DNA of 56,214 bases from Spirochaetota bacterium (GCA_016932015.1 JAFGDQ010000087.1:1-56214); one strand, 5' to 3'. Numbered from the stretch's first letter, positions 45,374 through 54,428 are shown. Notes: generated from the sequence alone by a model not told the origin. A program made the numbers and translations.

Positions 45374-46141
45374 ATGGAAAAACACAAGTTATCAGACCTG
45401 AGTTTTATTGTTAATGAATGGCCGATAAACAGCAGTAATCCTGCTCTTCTTTTTATCCATACAGCCGGCGCAACAGCCCAAAGCTGGACTTTCCAGATCA
45501 ATGGAATGGGAGACCGCATCAATATTATTGCGGTTGATCTTCCGGGACACGGCGACAGTTCATACTCAGGACAGACCTCAATTTCCGATTATGCCGATTC
45601 TGTAATCAAATTTATAAAAATACTGCATCCCGGCAGATGTATTCCGGCAGGAATCGGAATGGGAGCCGCAGTTGTTCAGCAAATGCTTGCGGATTATCCT
45701 GATATGTTTACTTCAGCAGTTTTAATAAATACCGGAGCAAAGATGAAAGTTCTCCCCAATATAATAAAAGCAATTAAAACTGATTCAAAAGCGTTTATGG
45801 CAAATTTAATAAATTTCGTACTTCCGGCAGACATTGATTCCGAGTACTTTTCCTTTATTATGAAAGATGTTATTGAAGTTAATCCAAAAGTGATCCTCAG
45901 AGACTTTTCAGCATGTGATAATTTCGATATAAGAAACAGGCTTAATGAAATAAAACTGCCGGTTTTAATAATATCGTCTGAAAATGATACCATGACACCA
46001 GCATGGTATGGAAGATACCTTAACGAACATATAAAAAATTCCAGCTTAAAGATAATTCCGGAGGCAGGGCATCTTATTAATGTGGAAAAATCAGAAATGA
46101 TAAACAGCATAATTGCCGACTTTATTACTGATACCGGATAA
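45374..46141 (+). CDS. Alpha/beta hydrolase fold protein lacking the nucleophile
   Basis: A 255-residue protein of the alpha/beta hydrolase fold: oxyanion region IHTAGATAQSW, LPGHGDSS near 57-63, acid residue in SSENDTM near 205, and histidine in PEAGHLINVEKSE near 233. The nucleophile elbow, normally G-x-S-x-G, reads G93-I94-G95-M96-G97, so the catalytic serine is glycine. The codon is GGA, two changes away from AGC and one from AGA, so a recent single error is unlikely. It may be a non-hydrolytic binding protein, or a haem-free oxygenase- or lyase-type variant. Confidence 0.82.
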   Translation: MEKHKLSDLSFIVNEWPINSSNPALLFIHTAGATAQSWTFQINGMGDRINIIAVDLPGHGDSSYSGQTSISDYADSVIKFIKILHPGRCIPAGIGMGAAVVQQMLADYPDMFTSAVLINTGAKMKVLPNIIKAIKTDSKAFMANLINFVLPADIDSEYFSFIMKDVIEVNPKVILRDFSACDNFDIRNRLNEIKLPVLIISSENDTMTPAWYGRYLNEHIKNSSLKIIPEAGHLINVEKSEMINSIIADFITDTG

Positions 46142-46317
46142 TCTATACTTATTTTTTCTAATTGAAAACCCTGTAATGATCAAAATTAATGAAAAATGCA
46201 TGTTTAAATCAAATATCATAAAATTACTTTTTCTTTAAGAAAAATCAAATACAAATTGAAATATTTCTACTTTTTAAATTCATCTGTGTTATAATATAAT
46301 TAGTACTTAATAATAAC

Positions 46318-46357
46318 AAAATGAAAGAATTTTTGTTTACAAACTTTCTTTCATTTT
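46318..46357 (+). promoter_or_regulatory. Hairpin in the leader of dut
   Basis: AAAATGAAAG (46318-46327) is perfectly complementary to CTTTCATTTT (46348-46357), around a 20-nt loop. A TATAAT is at 46290-46295, so the hairpin would lie at the start of the dut-rnj-uppP transcript. It could protect the 5' end or affect translation. It also contains the upstream in-frame ATG 46321, which argues against that start. Confidence 0.4.
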
Positions 46358-46371
46358 GCTCATATACCAAT

Positions 46372-46806
46372 ATGATTCCAGTTAAAATTAAACTATCTCA
46401 GAACAGCAGTATTCCTGAATACAAAAGCTCCGGCTCATCCGGAGCGGATTTACGTGCCAGACTCGACTCTCCGGAAACAATTGATCCCGGTCAGATAAAA
46501 CTCATACCTACAGGAATTTTCATGGAAATACCTGAAGGCTATGAAGCACAGATAAGGCCGAGAAGCGGACTTGCGCTCAATCACGGTATTACGCTTTTAA
46601 ATACTCCGGGTACAATTGACTCGGATTACAGAGGCGAAATAAAAATTATTTTTGCGAATTTCGGTCCTGAACCATTTGTAATAGAGCATGGAATGAGAAT
46701 TGCCCAGATGATTTTCTCCAAAGTTTACAGAGGGGCATTCGAAATTGTAGATGAAATCGGGGAAACAAAAAGAAACGAGGGAGGATTCGGGCATACAGGA
46801 ATATGA
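46372..46806 (+). CDS. dut: dUTP diphosphatase
   Basis: A 144-residue trimeric dUTPase that hydrolyses dUTP to dUMP and PPi and keeps uracil out of DNA. All five motifs are present in order: GSSGADLRA, RPRSGLA, GTIDSDYRGEI with the catalytic Asp, RIAQMIF and NEGGFGHTG. I chose ATG 46372 (MIPVKIKL) because homologues begin there; an upstream ATG at 46321 would add 17 residues encoded within a leader hairpin. The stop overlaps the RNase J start (ATGA). dut-rnj-uppP appears to be one operon. Confidence 0.94.
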   Translation: MIPVKIKLSQNSSIPEYKSSGSSGADLRARLDSPETIDPGQIKLIPTGIFMEIPEGYEAQIRPRSGLALNHGITLLNTPGTIDSDYRGEIKIIFANFGPEPFVIEHGMRIAQMIFSKVYRGAFEIVDEIGETKRNEGGFGHTGI

Positions 46807-48455
46807 CAGCAGAAGAAAATAAAATTAAAATTATACCTCTGGGCGGACTGGGTGCAATAGGCAACCATTTAACAGTATTTGAATATAAAGATGAAATAAT
46901 TATTGTTGATGCAGGAATAATGTTCCCGGATGAAGATGTTCCGGGAGTCGATTTTCTGATTCCGGACTTTACATATCTTGAAAAAAACAAGAAAAAAATA
47001 AAAGCCATTATAATTACTCACGGGCACGAAGATCATATTGGGGCTGTCCCTTTTTTGCTGCAGAAGGTGAATGCGCCTGTATACGGCACAAACCTAACGC
47101 TCGGATTCATTCAGAATAAATTAGATGAAAGGCCGCCAAAAAACGATCCGAAACTCATCCCCATATCTCCCAGGGAGACAGTTAAAACCGATGCCTTTAC
47201 TATGGAATTCATCAGAATCAATCACTCAATTGTAGACGGTATTAGTGTGGCAATAACTACTGATATCGGGACTATTATACATTCCGGTGACTTTAAAATT
47301 GATTATTCTCCGCTGGATGGACAGGTAATTGATCTTGCAAGGTTTGCGGAATACGGAGAATCGGGAGTTCTGCTGCTGATGTCTGACAGCACTAATGCCA
47401 TGGTAAAAGGCTATTCCCGTTCGGAAAGTTCACTTAAAGAAGGCCTTCTTGATATTTTCTCTTCAGCAAAAGGAAGAATAATTGTGGCATCCTTTGCCTC
47501 AAATATACACAGAATTCAGCAGGTTCTTGACGCAGCGTACAAGTATAACAGAAAAATAGCTCTTTCGGGAATCAGCATTGAAAAAAATTTCGCCATCGCA
47601 AGTGACCTGGGATACCTTACATATAAAAAAGAACTTATAATTGACATCAAGAAAACCTCCGGTTTTCCTGACAAGAAAATCGTTGTAATATGTACAGGCA
47701 GCCAGGGTGAGCCTATGAGCGCACTCTCCAGAATGGCCAATGCAACACATAAGCATATTCAAATAAGCGATAAAGACACAATAGTTATTTCCGCCTCAGT
47801 AATACCCGGGAAAGAAAAAACAGTAAGCAATGTAGTGGATTCACTTCTGAAAAAGGGAGCTGAAGTATATTACGACAAGGAGGATATTCACGCCACAGGC
47901 CATGCTACTGAAGAAGAATTAAAATTAATGATTACTCTAACCAAACCGAAATTCTTCATGCCTATTCACGGAGAATATAAACACCTGAAAGCACATGCTA
48001 AAATTGCAGAATCCCTCAAAATTAAAACTTCACGAATTATGATTGCCGAAAACGGCGATATCCTTGAATTAAACAGAAACATTTTTAAAAAGACGGATAA
48101 ACTGACCTTAAGCAAGGTGTTTGTTGAAGGAAGCGAAACAGGCGATATTGAAAGTGAAATCATTAAAGACAGACAGTCCATGTCAACTGAAGGAATTATC
48201 TTCATAACAGCGATCAGAACAGGCACTGTGCTAAGGGATCCGCTTGTAATTACTGCCAGAGGATTTATCGGATTTACAAATAAAAAAGTTTTAAAATCAA
48301 TTAAAGACACAGCTGCAACAGAAATTGACAAGCTTCTCCTTGACGGAATGAATGATGAAGAGCTGATCATAACATTGAAGAAAAAACTGAAAAAACATAT
48401 ATTCGGACTTACCAGAAGGTCTCCGATCATTGAAATCAATATAATAGAGGTTTAA
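46803..48455 (+). CDS. rnj: Ribonuclease J
   Basis: A 550-residue metallo-beta-lactamase nuclease with endo- and 5'-exonuclease activity for RNA decay and processing. The zinc motif HGHEDHIG lies near 74-81, followed by HSIVDG, HSGDFKID and SDSTNAM, the beta-CASP domain with GISIEKNFAIASDLGYL and CTGSQGEP, MPIHGEYKHL, and a C-terminal dimerisation domain to the end. All catalytic residues are present. RNase J instead of RNase E-type decay fits Spirochaetota and Firmicutes-like lineages. The ATG overlaps the dut stop, and uppP begins immediately after its stop codon. Confidence 0.95.
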   Translation: MTAEENKIKIIPLGGLGAIGNHLTVFEYKDEIIIVDAGIMFPDEDVPGVDFLIPDFTYLEKNKKKIKAIIITHGHEDHIGAVPFLLQKVNAPVYGTNLTLGFIQNKLDERPPKNDPKLIPISPRETVKTDAFTMEFIRINHSIVDGISVAITTDIGTIIHSGDFKIDYSPLDGQVIDLARFAEYGESGVLLLMSDSTNAMVKGYSRSESSLKEGLLDIFSSAKGRIIVASFASNIHRIQQVLDAAYKYNRKIALSGISIEKNFAIASDLGYLTYKKELIIDIKKTSGFPDKKIVVICTGSQGEPMSALSRMANATHKHIQISDKDTIVISASVIPGKEKTVSNVVDSLLKKGAEVYYDKEDIHATGHATEEELKLMITLTKPKFFMPIHGEYKHLKAHAKIAESLKIKTSRIMIAENGDILELNRNIFKKTDKLTLSKVFVEGSETGDIESEIIKDRQSMSTEGIIFITAIRTGTVLRDPLVITARGFIGFTNKKVLKSIKDTAATEIDKLLLDGMNDEELIITLKKKLKKHIFGLTRRSPIIEINIIEV

Positions 48456-49283
48456 ATGCCGAACATTTTAATTACTTTAATAATACTTGGCATTGTCCAG
48501 GGTATTGCCGAATTTCTGCCGATTTCCTCCTCAGGGCATCTTGTTATATTCGAAAATATAGGTTTTTTTAAAAATACAATCAATTCCATTTCGGAAAATT
48601 CAGAACTGTTTATCAATGTAATACTGCATATTGCGACTCTTCTTGCGGTTGTAATATATTTATGGAAGGATATTGTTAATATAGCAAAAGGCAGTTTTAC
48701 CGGAATATTAAAAAAAGAATTTAAAAACAAACAGCTAATAATTATGCGCAATATTATCCTTGCCTCTATTCCTGCCGGAATTATCGGCCTTTTGTTTCAT
48801 GATTTTTTTGAAAACGCTTTCTCCTCAGCAAACATTGCTTTTACAGCGCTAATAATTAATGGTTTTATTTTATTATCCACTAAAATAATTCCTCTGAAAA
48901 GCCGAAAATTAGATGAGATAGGTGTAATATCTTTTTTCATCGGAATTTTTCAGGCTCTGGCTATCATTCCCGGAATATCAAGATCAGGCATGACAATAAC
49001 AGGCGGAATGCTATCCGGTTTAGCTCCGGAGGAATCTGCCAAATTTTCATTTCTTATGGCCATCCCTGTTATCGCAGGCGCCGGGCTTCTTGAGTCTTTT
49101 AAGGCATTTTCCCGGGGAATTCCAACCGACCTGATTATACCGCTGGTTATAGCCATGGCAGTAACCCTGATAGTAGCACTGATCTCTCTGAAAGTTCTGT
49201 TCTATCTGGTTAAAAAACTCAGAATAGATGTATTCGGTTATTATACTATTCTGATTGGCATTCTCGGCCTGTTATTTTTTTAA
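48456..49283 (+). CDS. uppP: Undecaprenyl-diphosphatase UppP/BacA
   Basis: A 275-residue membrane enzyme with about eight helices. It dephosphorylates undecaprenyl diphosphate to recycle the lipid carrier for peptidoglycan and other envelope polymers; overexpression gives bacitracin resistance. Conserved motifs are GIAEFLPISSSGHL near 14-27 and PGISRSGMTITGGMLSGL in the second half. Its ATG follows the RNase J stop with no gap and GAGG within rnj serves as ribosome site. Confidence 0.94.
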   Translation: MPNILITLIILGIVQGIAEFLPISSSGHLVIFENIGFFKNTINSISENSELFINVILHIATLLAVVIYLWKDIVNIAKGSFTGILKKEFKNKQLIIMRNIILASIPAGIIGLLFHDFFENAFSSANIAFTALIINGFILLSTKIIPLKSRKLDEIGVISFFIGIFQALAIIPGISRSGMTITGGMLSGLAPEESAKFSFLMAIPVIAGAGLLESFKAFSRGIPTDLIIPLVIAMAVTLIVALISLKVLFYLVKKLRIDVFGYYTILIGILGLLFF

Positions 49284-49334
49284 CATCAGGTAGATTACAG
49301 TCAGATTATTAACTGTTTTCTCCGGAGGATTATT

Positions 49335-51902
49335 GTGTTTTCTAACCGCCAGTACAAGGAAGTAACAGGCATATTACTGATCCTTATTTCTATTGTCATT
49401 TTTTTATCTCTTCTGACATTTAATCTCAACGATATTAAAATGCTGGGCGGATCAGCTGCTGCCGGGTCTAAATCAATTAACAATATAATTGGCCCTGTCG
49501 GAATATATCTTTCCGATTTTCTGAGAGGATCATTCGGTTATTGTTCCTATATTATTGTTATAATTTTTGCTCTTTCAGGATGGAGTGTAGTAAAAAAAGG
49601 ATTTACTCACGACCTGTCAGGACGGCTGTTCTCTCTTATTTTTTTAATGATTACAGGTTCAGCTTTTATATCTCTGCTTATCGGAACTACAGATCCTCAT
49701 TTTTCCGGAGGATATATAGGCAATTTCATTTCAAAATCAATCACCGGCATTTTCGGAGAAATAGGGTCCCTGATTGTTATATTGATGGTAAATATTATCG
49801 GATTTATTTTACTGGGAATTGTTTCTCTTTCCTCCATTATGGCATATCTGGAAAATAAAAAAATTAAAGAAAAAATAATTACTTCTGCTAAAAAAATATT
49901 TTTTTTTAACAGTAATAACATCATTCCACAGAATGACCTCGAATCCGTTATTCAGCGAAAAGGAAAAAAGATACCCTGGATCATAAAAAAACGTATAATA
50001 ATCGGGGCGGAAGATACTGATCAGGAAAATGAAGTAAAAAAAGAAATCAGAAAGCTGATTGAACATAGAGGAATAACTCCGGCTATTGAAGACCGGTCTT
50101 TTGCCGAATTCTTTGATAAGAAACAAAAAGAAGTCGAATATTTTAACAGTCGAACTGAAAGCCCTTCCGCTGACAAAGTATCGTTAAAAAGGACATTCGA
50201 AACAGAGGGAGAAAGCGGAGAGGATGAAGAAACATTTATTTCTGAAGATATAGTGGATGCTGAAATATCCTATACAAATTACGCAGATGAAAGTGAATCT
50301 GGGGACATAGTCCGGAACAGAATCAAATCAGTCGTTCTTGAACATGAAATTCAGCCTGCTGAAATCCTTGATGAATATTATGATGAAGATGAGGAGGAAG
50401 AGGACGAAGAAGAGCCGGCACTCCTAATAGACAGAAATAAGACTATTCCCGAAGGTGACGACAGGCCGGCTTCCTATATTCCAAAGGTTTTTGATGAGAT
50501 AAAATACAGTGAAAAATATTATATACCCGAATCCTTCCTGACCAAATCCGACCCGATTGACGCGGTAAGCTGGAAAGCCGAAGCAAAAAGAAATTCGGAA
50601 CTCCTTGTAAAAACGCTTGGTGAATTCGGAATTGAATCGCGCGTTATAAATGTGCACAGGGGCCCTGTTATAACCCTGTACGAGATACAGATCGCGCCAG
50701 GCATCAAGGTGAACCGAATAGTAAATTTATCCGACGATATCGCAATGGCGCTAGCTGCATTTAAAGTAAGAATTGTGGCGCCAATCCCGGGAAAATCAGC
50801 CATAGGTGTTGAAATTCCGAACAGCGAAAGAGAAATGGTTACCATGGGGGATATCGTAGAGTCATCGGAATACAAATCCCAGACTCTTAAACTGAAAGTC
50901 GGAATAGGCAAAGACATTCTCGGAAAGCCTGTAACATTTGACCTTAAGAAACAGCCACATCTGCTGATCGCCGGTGCCACAGGCGCTGGTAAATCAATCT
51001 GCCTGAACTCGATCATCTGCGACCTTATTTTTAATTATGATCCGAACTACGTGCGCTTTATCCTTGTTGACCCGAAGATGGTCGAACTGCAGCTTTACAA
51101 TGGAGTTCCTCATCTGCTTGCGCCTGTTATAACAGAGAGTTATCTCGCACCTAAAGCCTTGAAATGGGCAACTCAGGAAATGGAAAGAAGATACAAGCTG
51201 CTGTCTCAGGTCAATGCACGAGACATAGACAAGTACAATGAAAAGATAAAAGGATATGAAGACCTCTACGAAAAGCTTCCCTATATTGTCATTGTTATAG
51301 ACGAGCTGGCAGACCTCATGATGATCGCTGCAAAAGAGATAGAAGGTTTCATTACAAGAATAGCTCAGAAAGCAAGAGCAATCGGCATACACATGATCCT
51401 TGCCACGCAGAGGCCTTCTGTTGATATTATTACAGGTATAATCAAAGCGAACTTCCCTGCGCGAATAGCGTTCCAGGTTCCGCAGAAGATTGACTCGCGT
51501 ACAATTCTTGACCAGAACGGTGCGGAAACGCTTCTCGGAAAAGGCGACATGCTTTACCAGTCTCCAGTTTCCTCATTCCCGACCCGTCTTCAGGGAGCTT
51601 TTATAACTGAAGAGGAAATTATGCAGCTTGTGAAACATACAAGAAAGTTCGGAAAACCGAAATACGTTGATATTGACGAAAATCTTGATAATGATGAACT
51701 GGACGAGACTGAGGAATCGGAAGATGAATTATTTGTTGAAGCAATAAAGATTATAGAAGAAACAAAAAAAGCATCTGCTTCATATCTTCAGAGAAGGCTT
51801 TCAATTGGTTACAACCGCGCAGCGCGTATAATAGAACTTATGGAGGACCGGGGTTATGTAGGTCCGCAGCAGGGAAGCAAGCCAAGAGAAGTATTTATTT
51901 AA
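49335..51902 (+). CDS. ftsK: DNA translocase FtsK/SpoIIIE
   Basis: An 855-residue hexameric motor that clears chromosome dimers at the division septum. Four membrane helices occupy about 10-175. A linker with an extremely acidic run (about 350-365) follows, then the alpha/beta motor with Walker A GATGAGKS near 546, Walker B VIVIDELADLMM, and ATQRPSVDIITG. The C-terminal gamma winged helix (TKKASASYLQRRLSIGYNRA) should read KOPS-like polarity sites. Start is GTG 49335 with GGAGG eight nt upstream. It follows uppP by 51 nt and may be the end of the dut-rnj-uppP operon. Confidence 0.95.
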   Translation: MFSNRQYKEVTGILLILISIVIFLSLLTFNLNDIKMLGGSAAAGSKSINNIIGPVGIYLSDFLRGSFGYCSYIIVIIFALSGWSVVKKGFTHDLSGRLFSLIFLMITGSAFISLLIGTTDPHFSGGYIGNFISKSITGIFGEIGSLIVILMVNIIGFILLGIVSLSSIMAYLENKKIKEKIITSAKKIFFFNSNNIIPQNDLESVIQRKGKKIPWIIKKRIIIGAEDTDQENEVKKEIRKLIEHRGITPAIEDRSFAEFFDKKQKEVEYFNSRTESPSADKVSLKRTFETEGESGEDEETFISEDIVDAEISYTNYADESESGDIVRNRIKSVVLEHEIQPAEILDEYYDEDEEEEDEEEPALLIDRNKTIPEGDDRPASYIPKVFDEIKYSEKYYIPESFLTKSDPIDAVSWKAEAKRNSELLVKTLGEFGIESRVINVHRGPVITLYEIQIAPGIKVNRIVNLSDDIAMALAAFKVRIVAPIPGKSAIGVEIPNSEREMVTMGDIVESSEYKSQTLKLKVGIGKDILGKPVTFDLKKQPHLLIAGATGAGKSICLNSIICDLIFNYDPNYVRFILVDPKMVELQLYNGVPHLLAPVITESYLAPKALKWATQEMERRYKLLSQVNARDIDKYNEKIKGYEDLYEKLPYIVIVIDELADLMMIAAKEIEGFITRIAQKARAIGIHMILATQRPSVDIITGIIKANFPARIAFQVPQKIDSRTILDQNGAETLLGKGDMLYQSPVSSFPTRLQGAFITEEEIMQLVKHTRKFGKPKYVDIDENLDNDELDETEESEDELFVEAIKIIEETKKASASYLQRRLSIGYNRAARIIELMEDRGYVGPQQGSKPREVFI

Positions 51903-51939
51903 GCTGAAATAAATATATCTTATATATTTATTTCAGCTT
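51901..51939. terminator. Bidirectional terminator overlapping two stop codons
   Basis: Arms 51901-51917 and 51923-51939 are complementary over 17 bp with a 5-nt loop, and T-rich or A-rich flanks follow on both sides. The ftsK stop (51900-51902) and the stop of the minus-strand glycosyltransferase (51928-51930) both lie in the hairpin. Confidence 0.8.
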
Positions 51940-52671
51940 TCTTTCAAAAAGCTTTACAAATTTCATGAACACATAAAAAGACGCGATTACTGCAATAATA
52001 AAGCCTCTTCTGCCGTCAAGAAATCCCAGCTTGAGAAAATACATTTTGAAAAATTTATAGAAAGGCCGTATTGTTAAATTTAAGACAGACGGCTTTTTAT
52101 CGAGCGCTTCATATTCACGCGCCATAATATCTGTAAATTTGTTTACCTGGGTCAGATGAGCTGAAATATTTTCATATGAGTAATGCTGTAAATCACCTTT
52201 CAAAAAAGATGTTTTTCCCTGTACAATGACCGTGTCATGAGGATTCACTCCTCCCCATTTTCCGAACTTCCTGTTAAAGAACCTTATCTTATAATCAGGA
52301 TACCAGCCTCCATGGCTGATCCATTTGCCAAGATAAAATACTTTTCTCGGTACAGCAAATCCGTAGAATTCTGTTTTACCTGTATCAGTTTTAAGTATTG
52401 AATCTTTAAGCTCATCAGTAACAACCTCATCCGCGTCTATGCAGAACACCCAGTCGTTTGAGCAGAGATCAATTGCCCTGTTCTTCTGCTGAATATGCCC
52501 GTCAAATTCATGCTGATGTATCTTATCAGTATACTCTCTGCAGATATCCTGAGTTGCGTCAGTTGAAAACGAATCAAGTACTACTATCTCGTCAGCCCAT
52601 TTTACGCTTTCAAGACAGCGCCTGATTTTCTTTTCCTCGTTATAGCAGATAATTGATACTGATATTGCCAT
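51928..52671 (-). CDS. Family 2 glycosyltransferase (WaaE/KdtX type)
   Basis: A 247-residue enzyme with a GT-A fold: VSIICYNEEKKIRRCLESVKWADEIVVLDSFSTDAT, then FCIDADEVVTDEL with the metal-binding DxD, and KIRFFNRKFGKWGGVNPHD. A basic C-terminus with a hydrophobic helix (FIIAVIASFYVFMKF) suggests membrane contact. The closest described branch adds a heptose or glucose to LPS core, in line with a Gram-negative envelope; the real acceptor is unknown. AGGAG lies ahead of the ATG at 52671. Confidence 0.88.
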   Translation of the reverse strand: MAISVSIICYNEEKKIRRCLESVKWADEIVVLDSFSTDATQDICREYTDKIHQHEFDGHIQQKNRAIDLCSNDWVFCIDADEVVTDELKDSILKTDTGKTEFYGFAVPRKVFYLGKWISHGGWYPDYKIRFFNRKFGKWGGVNPHDTVIVQGKTSFLKGDLQHYSYENISAHLTQVNKFTDIMAREYEALDKKPSVLNLTIRPFYKFFKMYFLKLGFLDGRRGFIIAVIASFYVFMKFVKLFERKLK

Positions 52672-53132
52672 GAAGACTCCTGTTAGTATATTTAAAAATA
52701 TTATTTAAACATTGAGGTGTGATGTCATGAAATAAAAAATAATTTTCAACATTTTATGTTTATTGTTTAAGTTGGTTTTCTTTTTGTCTACTTTTTTGAA
52801 AAATTATTTGTAACTTTACTTTATAACTGTGTTTTCAGTTCCTCCAATATGTTAAGTTTTTTAATTTAAAACATACTGAGTTGGAAATCTTCTCCTTTAA
52901 GTTGCTGCTTTATCTATTTTATTATTCTTATTATTCTCTTGAGTTACTTTATGTATGTATGTGCTGTTTTACCCCCTCGCCCTCCGGCCTGTTGGCCTTC
53001 CGGGCTGCCCGACCTACGGTCGGGATCCCCCTTGACAGGGGGAGCAATGGTTGCTGCTATGTATGCCTTTGCTAAATCGTTCGATCTACAGACTTTCGCC
53101 TTTACTGACATTGACTCCCCCACGCCCAGCAA
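52672..53132. other. Non-coding region with palindromic elements
   Basis: From 52672 to about 52960 AT-rich sequence holds nothing recognisable. From 52965 the base composition turns GC-rich. CCCGACC-TAC-GGTCGGG (53008-53024) and CCCCC-TTGACA-GGGGG (53027-53042) are compact hairpins. The phrase TATGCCTTTGCTAAAT near 53060-53075 recurs in altered form at 54858-54875, so this is part of a family of nomadic repeats. The apparent reading frames here are repeat-derived. Confidence 0.6.
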
Positions 53133-53220
53133 GCACCCTCAATCTCCCCGGTACAGATTGCTCCCCCTGCTAAGGGGGAGATGTCGGGATTTCATGTAAT
53201 GAAATCCCGGCAGAGGGGGT
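53133..53220 (+). repeat. 88-bp nomadic repeat, copy A
   Basis: Matches 54052-54139 at all but about four or five positions. It contains two hairpins: CTCCCCCTGCTAAGGGGGAG and CGGGATTTCAT-GTA-ATGAAATCCCG. It lies upstream of vapBC in the same orientation as copy B. There is no ORF of its own, so it would need an outside transposase (REP/MITE-like). Confidence 0.85.
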
Positions 53221-53375
53221 TCTTTCTCCCCTGTCCCCGTGGGATTTGCCATGTCCCATGGCGCGAGGCCGGGGGTGGAGCCTTTGCTCAGTTTTTTCTA
53301 AAAAACTGTTATTTTTATTGATTTTATTCATTATTATGACCAATATTAGGATAAATTTCATACAGGACGACTTAC

Positions 53376-53591
53376 ATGAAAACTTTACGAATCAAAACTA
53401 ACATTCAAAAAGACGGACATTTAAAAATCGATATTCCCACTTCGTTAAAAGAAGGTGATGTTGAAGTCCTTCTTGTCATAGAAACACCAGATAGTTTAAA
53501 AAATAAATATTCCTTTTCCGATTTAGCCGGTAAATTAAAATGGAATGGCGATGCACTTGCTGTACAAAAAGAACTTAGAAATGAGTGGTAG
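53376..53591 (+). CDS. vapB: VapB-like antitoxin
   Basis: A 71-residue acidic protein: KTLRIKTNIQKDGHLKIDIP matches the N-terminal strand-turn of small antitoxins that pair with PIN toxins (DUF2281/VapB-like), and the C-terminal part would wrap around the toxin. AGGA lies upstream. A short hairpin (53289-53308) precedes the gene. The stop overlaps the toxin start by 11 nt. Such antitoxins usually also repress their operon. Confidence 0.78.
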   Translation: MKTLRIKTNIQKDGHLKIDIPTSLKEGDVEVLLVIETPDSLKNKYSFSDLAGKLKWNGDALAVQKELRNEW

Positions 53592-53955
53592 ATATCTCCT
53601 TGATACAAATGCTGTTATCACTCTTTTAAAGGGTAATTCCGAATTACTGAAACTTACTGAAAATGCCGAGTGGCTGGGTATATCGGTTATTACTCTTATC
53701 GAATTTCTTGTTTTTCCGGATCTTTCTGACGATGATAAAATCTTATTCAATTCTTTTTCCGAACGAATTGATGTAATAGCGATCGATAAATCCAATAAGG
53801 AATTAATAGATGCAATTATTTCCATTCGCCAGAAATATAAGCTCAAACTTCCTGACTCAATCATTGCTGCCTCTGCTTTATGCAATAACGCAAAATTGAT
53901 AAGCGCTGATAAAGCTTTGACCGCTGTAAAAGAAATTAAAACAATCAGTGTTTAG
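53581..53955 (+). CDS. vapC: PIN-domain toxin VapC
   Basis: A 124-residue PIN-domain ribonuclease. The acidic metal-binding residues are all visible: D8 in YLLDTNAVI, E in ITLIEFL, D in LPDSIIAASAL and D in ISADKAL. VapC toxins cleave tRNA or rRNA when antitoxin is lost. I place the start at ATG 53581 (MSGRYLLDTN), since homologues start there; an upstream in-frame ATG at 53545 lies inside vapB. The pair lies between two direct copies of an 88-bp repeat. Confidence 0.85.
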   Translation: MSGRYLLDTNAVITLLKGNSELLKLTENAEWLGISVITLIEFLVFPDLSDDDKILFNSFSERIDVIAIDKSNKELIDAIISIRQKYKLKLPDSIIAASALCNNAKLISADKALTAVKEIKTISV

Positions 53956-54051
53956 TTTCTTCTCATCTTTATTTAAAGCTCTCTATGTTTTCAAAGAACG
54001 AACTACTTTACTTCCTGTATTCTCTTTATGACTACATCCAGATTTCTTCGA

Positions 54052-54139
54052 GCACTCCCAATCTCCCCGGCACAGATTGTTCCCCCTGCTAAGGGGGAGA
54101 TGTCGGGATTTCATGTAATGAAATCCCGGCAGAGGGGGT
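54052..54139 (+). repeat. 88-bp nomadic repeat, copy B
   Basis: Second copy of the element at 53133-53220, same orientation, about 95% identical. Together they bracket vapBC, so recombination between them would delete or amplify the toxin-antitoxin pair. Confidence 0.85.
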
Positions 54140-54167
54140 CTGTTTACTGCTTTATCTATATTTTATC

Positions 54168-54352
54168 TTCCCCGATGTCGGGGACTTGCTCCCCGTGTAT
54201 GGGGATGGCGTCCCCTAACTGGGGGACGATTTCCCCGAGCTTGGAGACAGTTTCCCCAAGTTGGGAGACGACTCCCCCGTGTTTGGGCATGGCCTCCCCT
54301 AATTGGGGGATGCTTTCCCTTCGTTAGGAAACAGCTTCCCCTTGTTTGGGGC
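54168..54352 (+). repeat. 21-bp tandem array of small palindromes
   Basis: Nine units start with TCCC(C) at 54169, 54190, 54211, 54232, 54253, 54273, 54295, 54316 and 54337, i.e. a 21-nt period. Each unit is a small dyad TCCCC-N6-GGGGA with variable loop. Two further units lie at 54657 and 54679 behind the inverted-repeat element. The stems vary jointly (compensating changes such as CCCCAAG/TTGGG), so folding seems to be kept while the sequence drifts. One frame reads as a seven-residue repeat (SPSLETV), but I regard this as a by-product. Confidence 0.7.
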
Positions 54353-54428
54353 TTTTTTCCTCAAGATAGGGTATGCCTTCTCCGTTTAAAAAAATGATTT
54401 CTTCTACTTCGCCATTGCCTCTCATTGT

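Noticed and set aside
46321..46371. Extended N-terminus of dUTPase
   Set aside because: The 17 extra residues come from a leader hairpin, and homologues begin at the internal ATG.
52939..53199. 86-codon proline/serine-rich frame
   Set aside because: It is a by-product of palindromic repeats; the opposite strand is also open, and there is no ribosome site.
54028..54327. 99-codon frame with SPSWET-type heptads
   Set aside because: The heptads mirror the 21-bp palindromic period; stems are conserved rather than residues, and the frame starts inside the 88-bp repeat region.
52960..54400. CRISPR array
   Set aside because: Repeats are contiguous 21-bp palindromes or dispersed 88-bp copies; there are no unique spacers between identical repeats and no cas genes.
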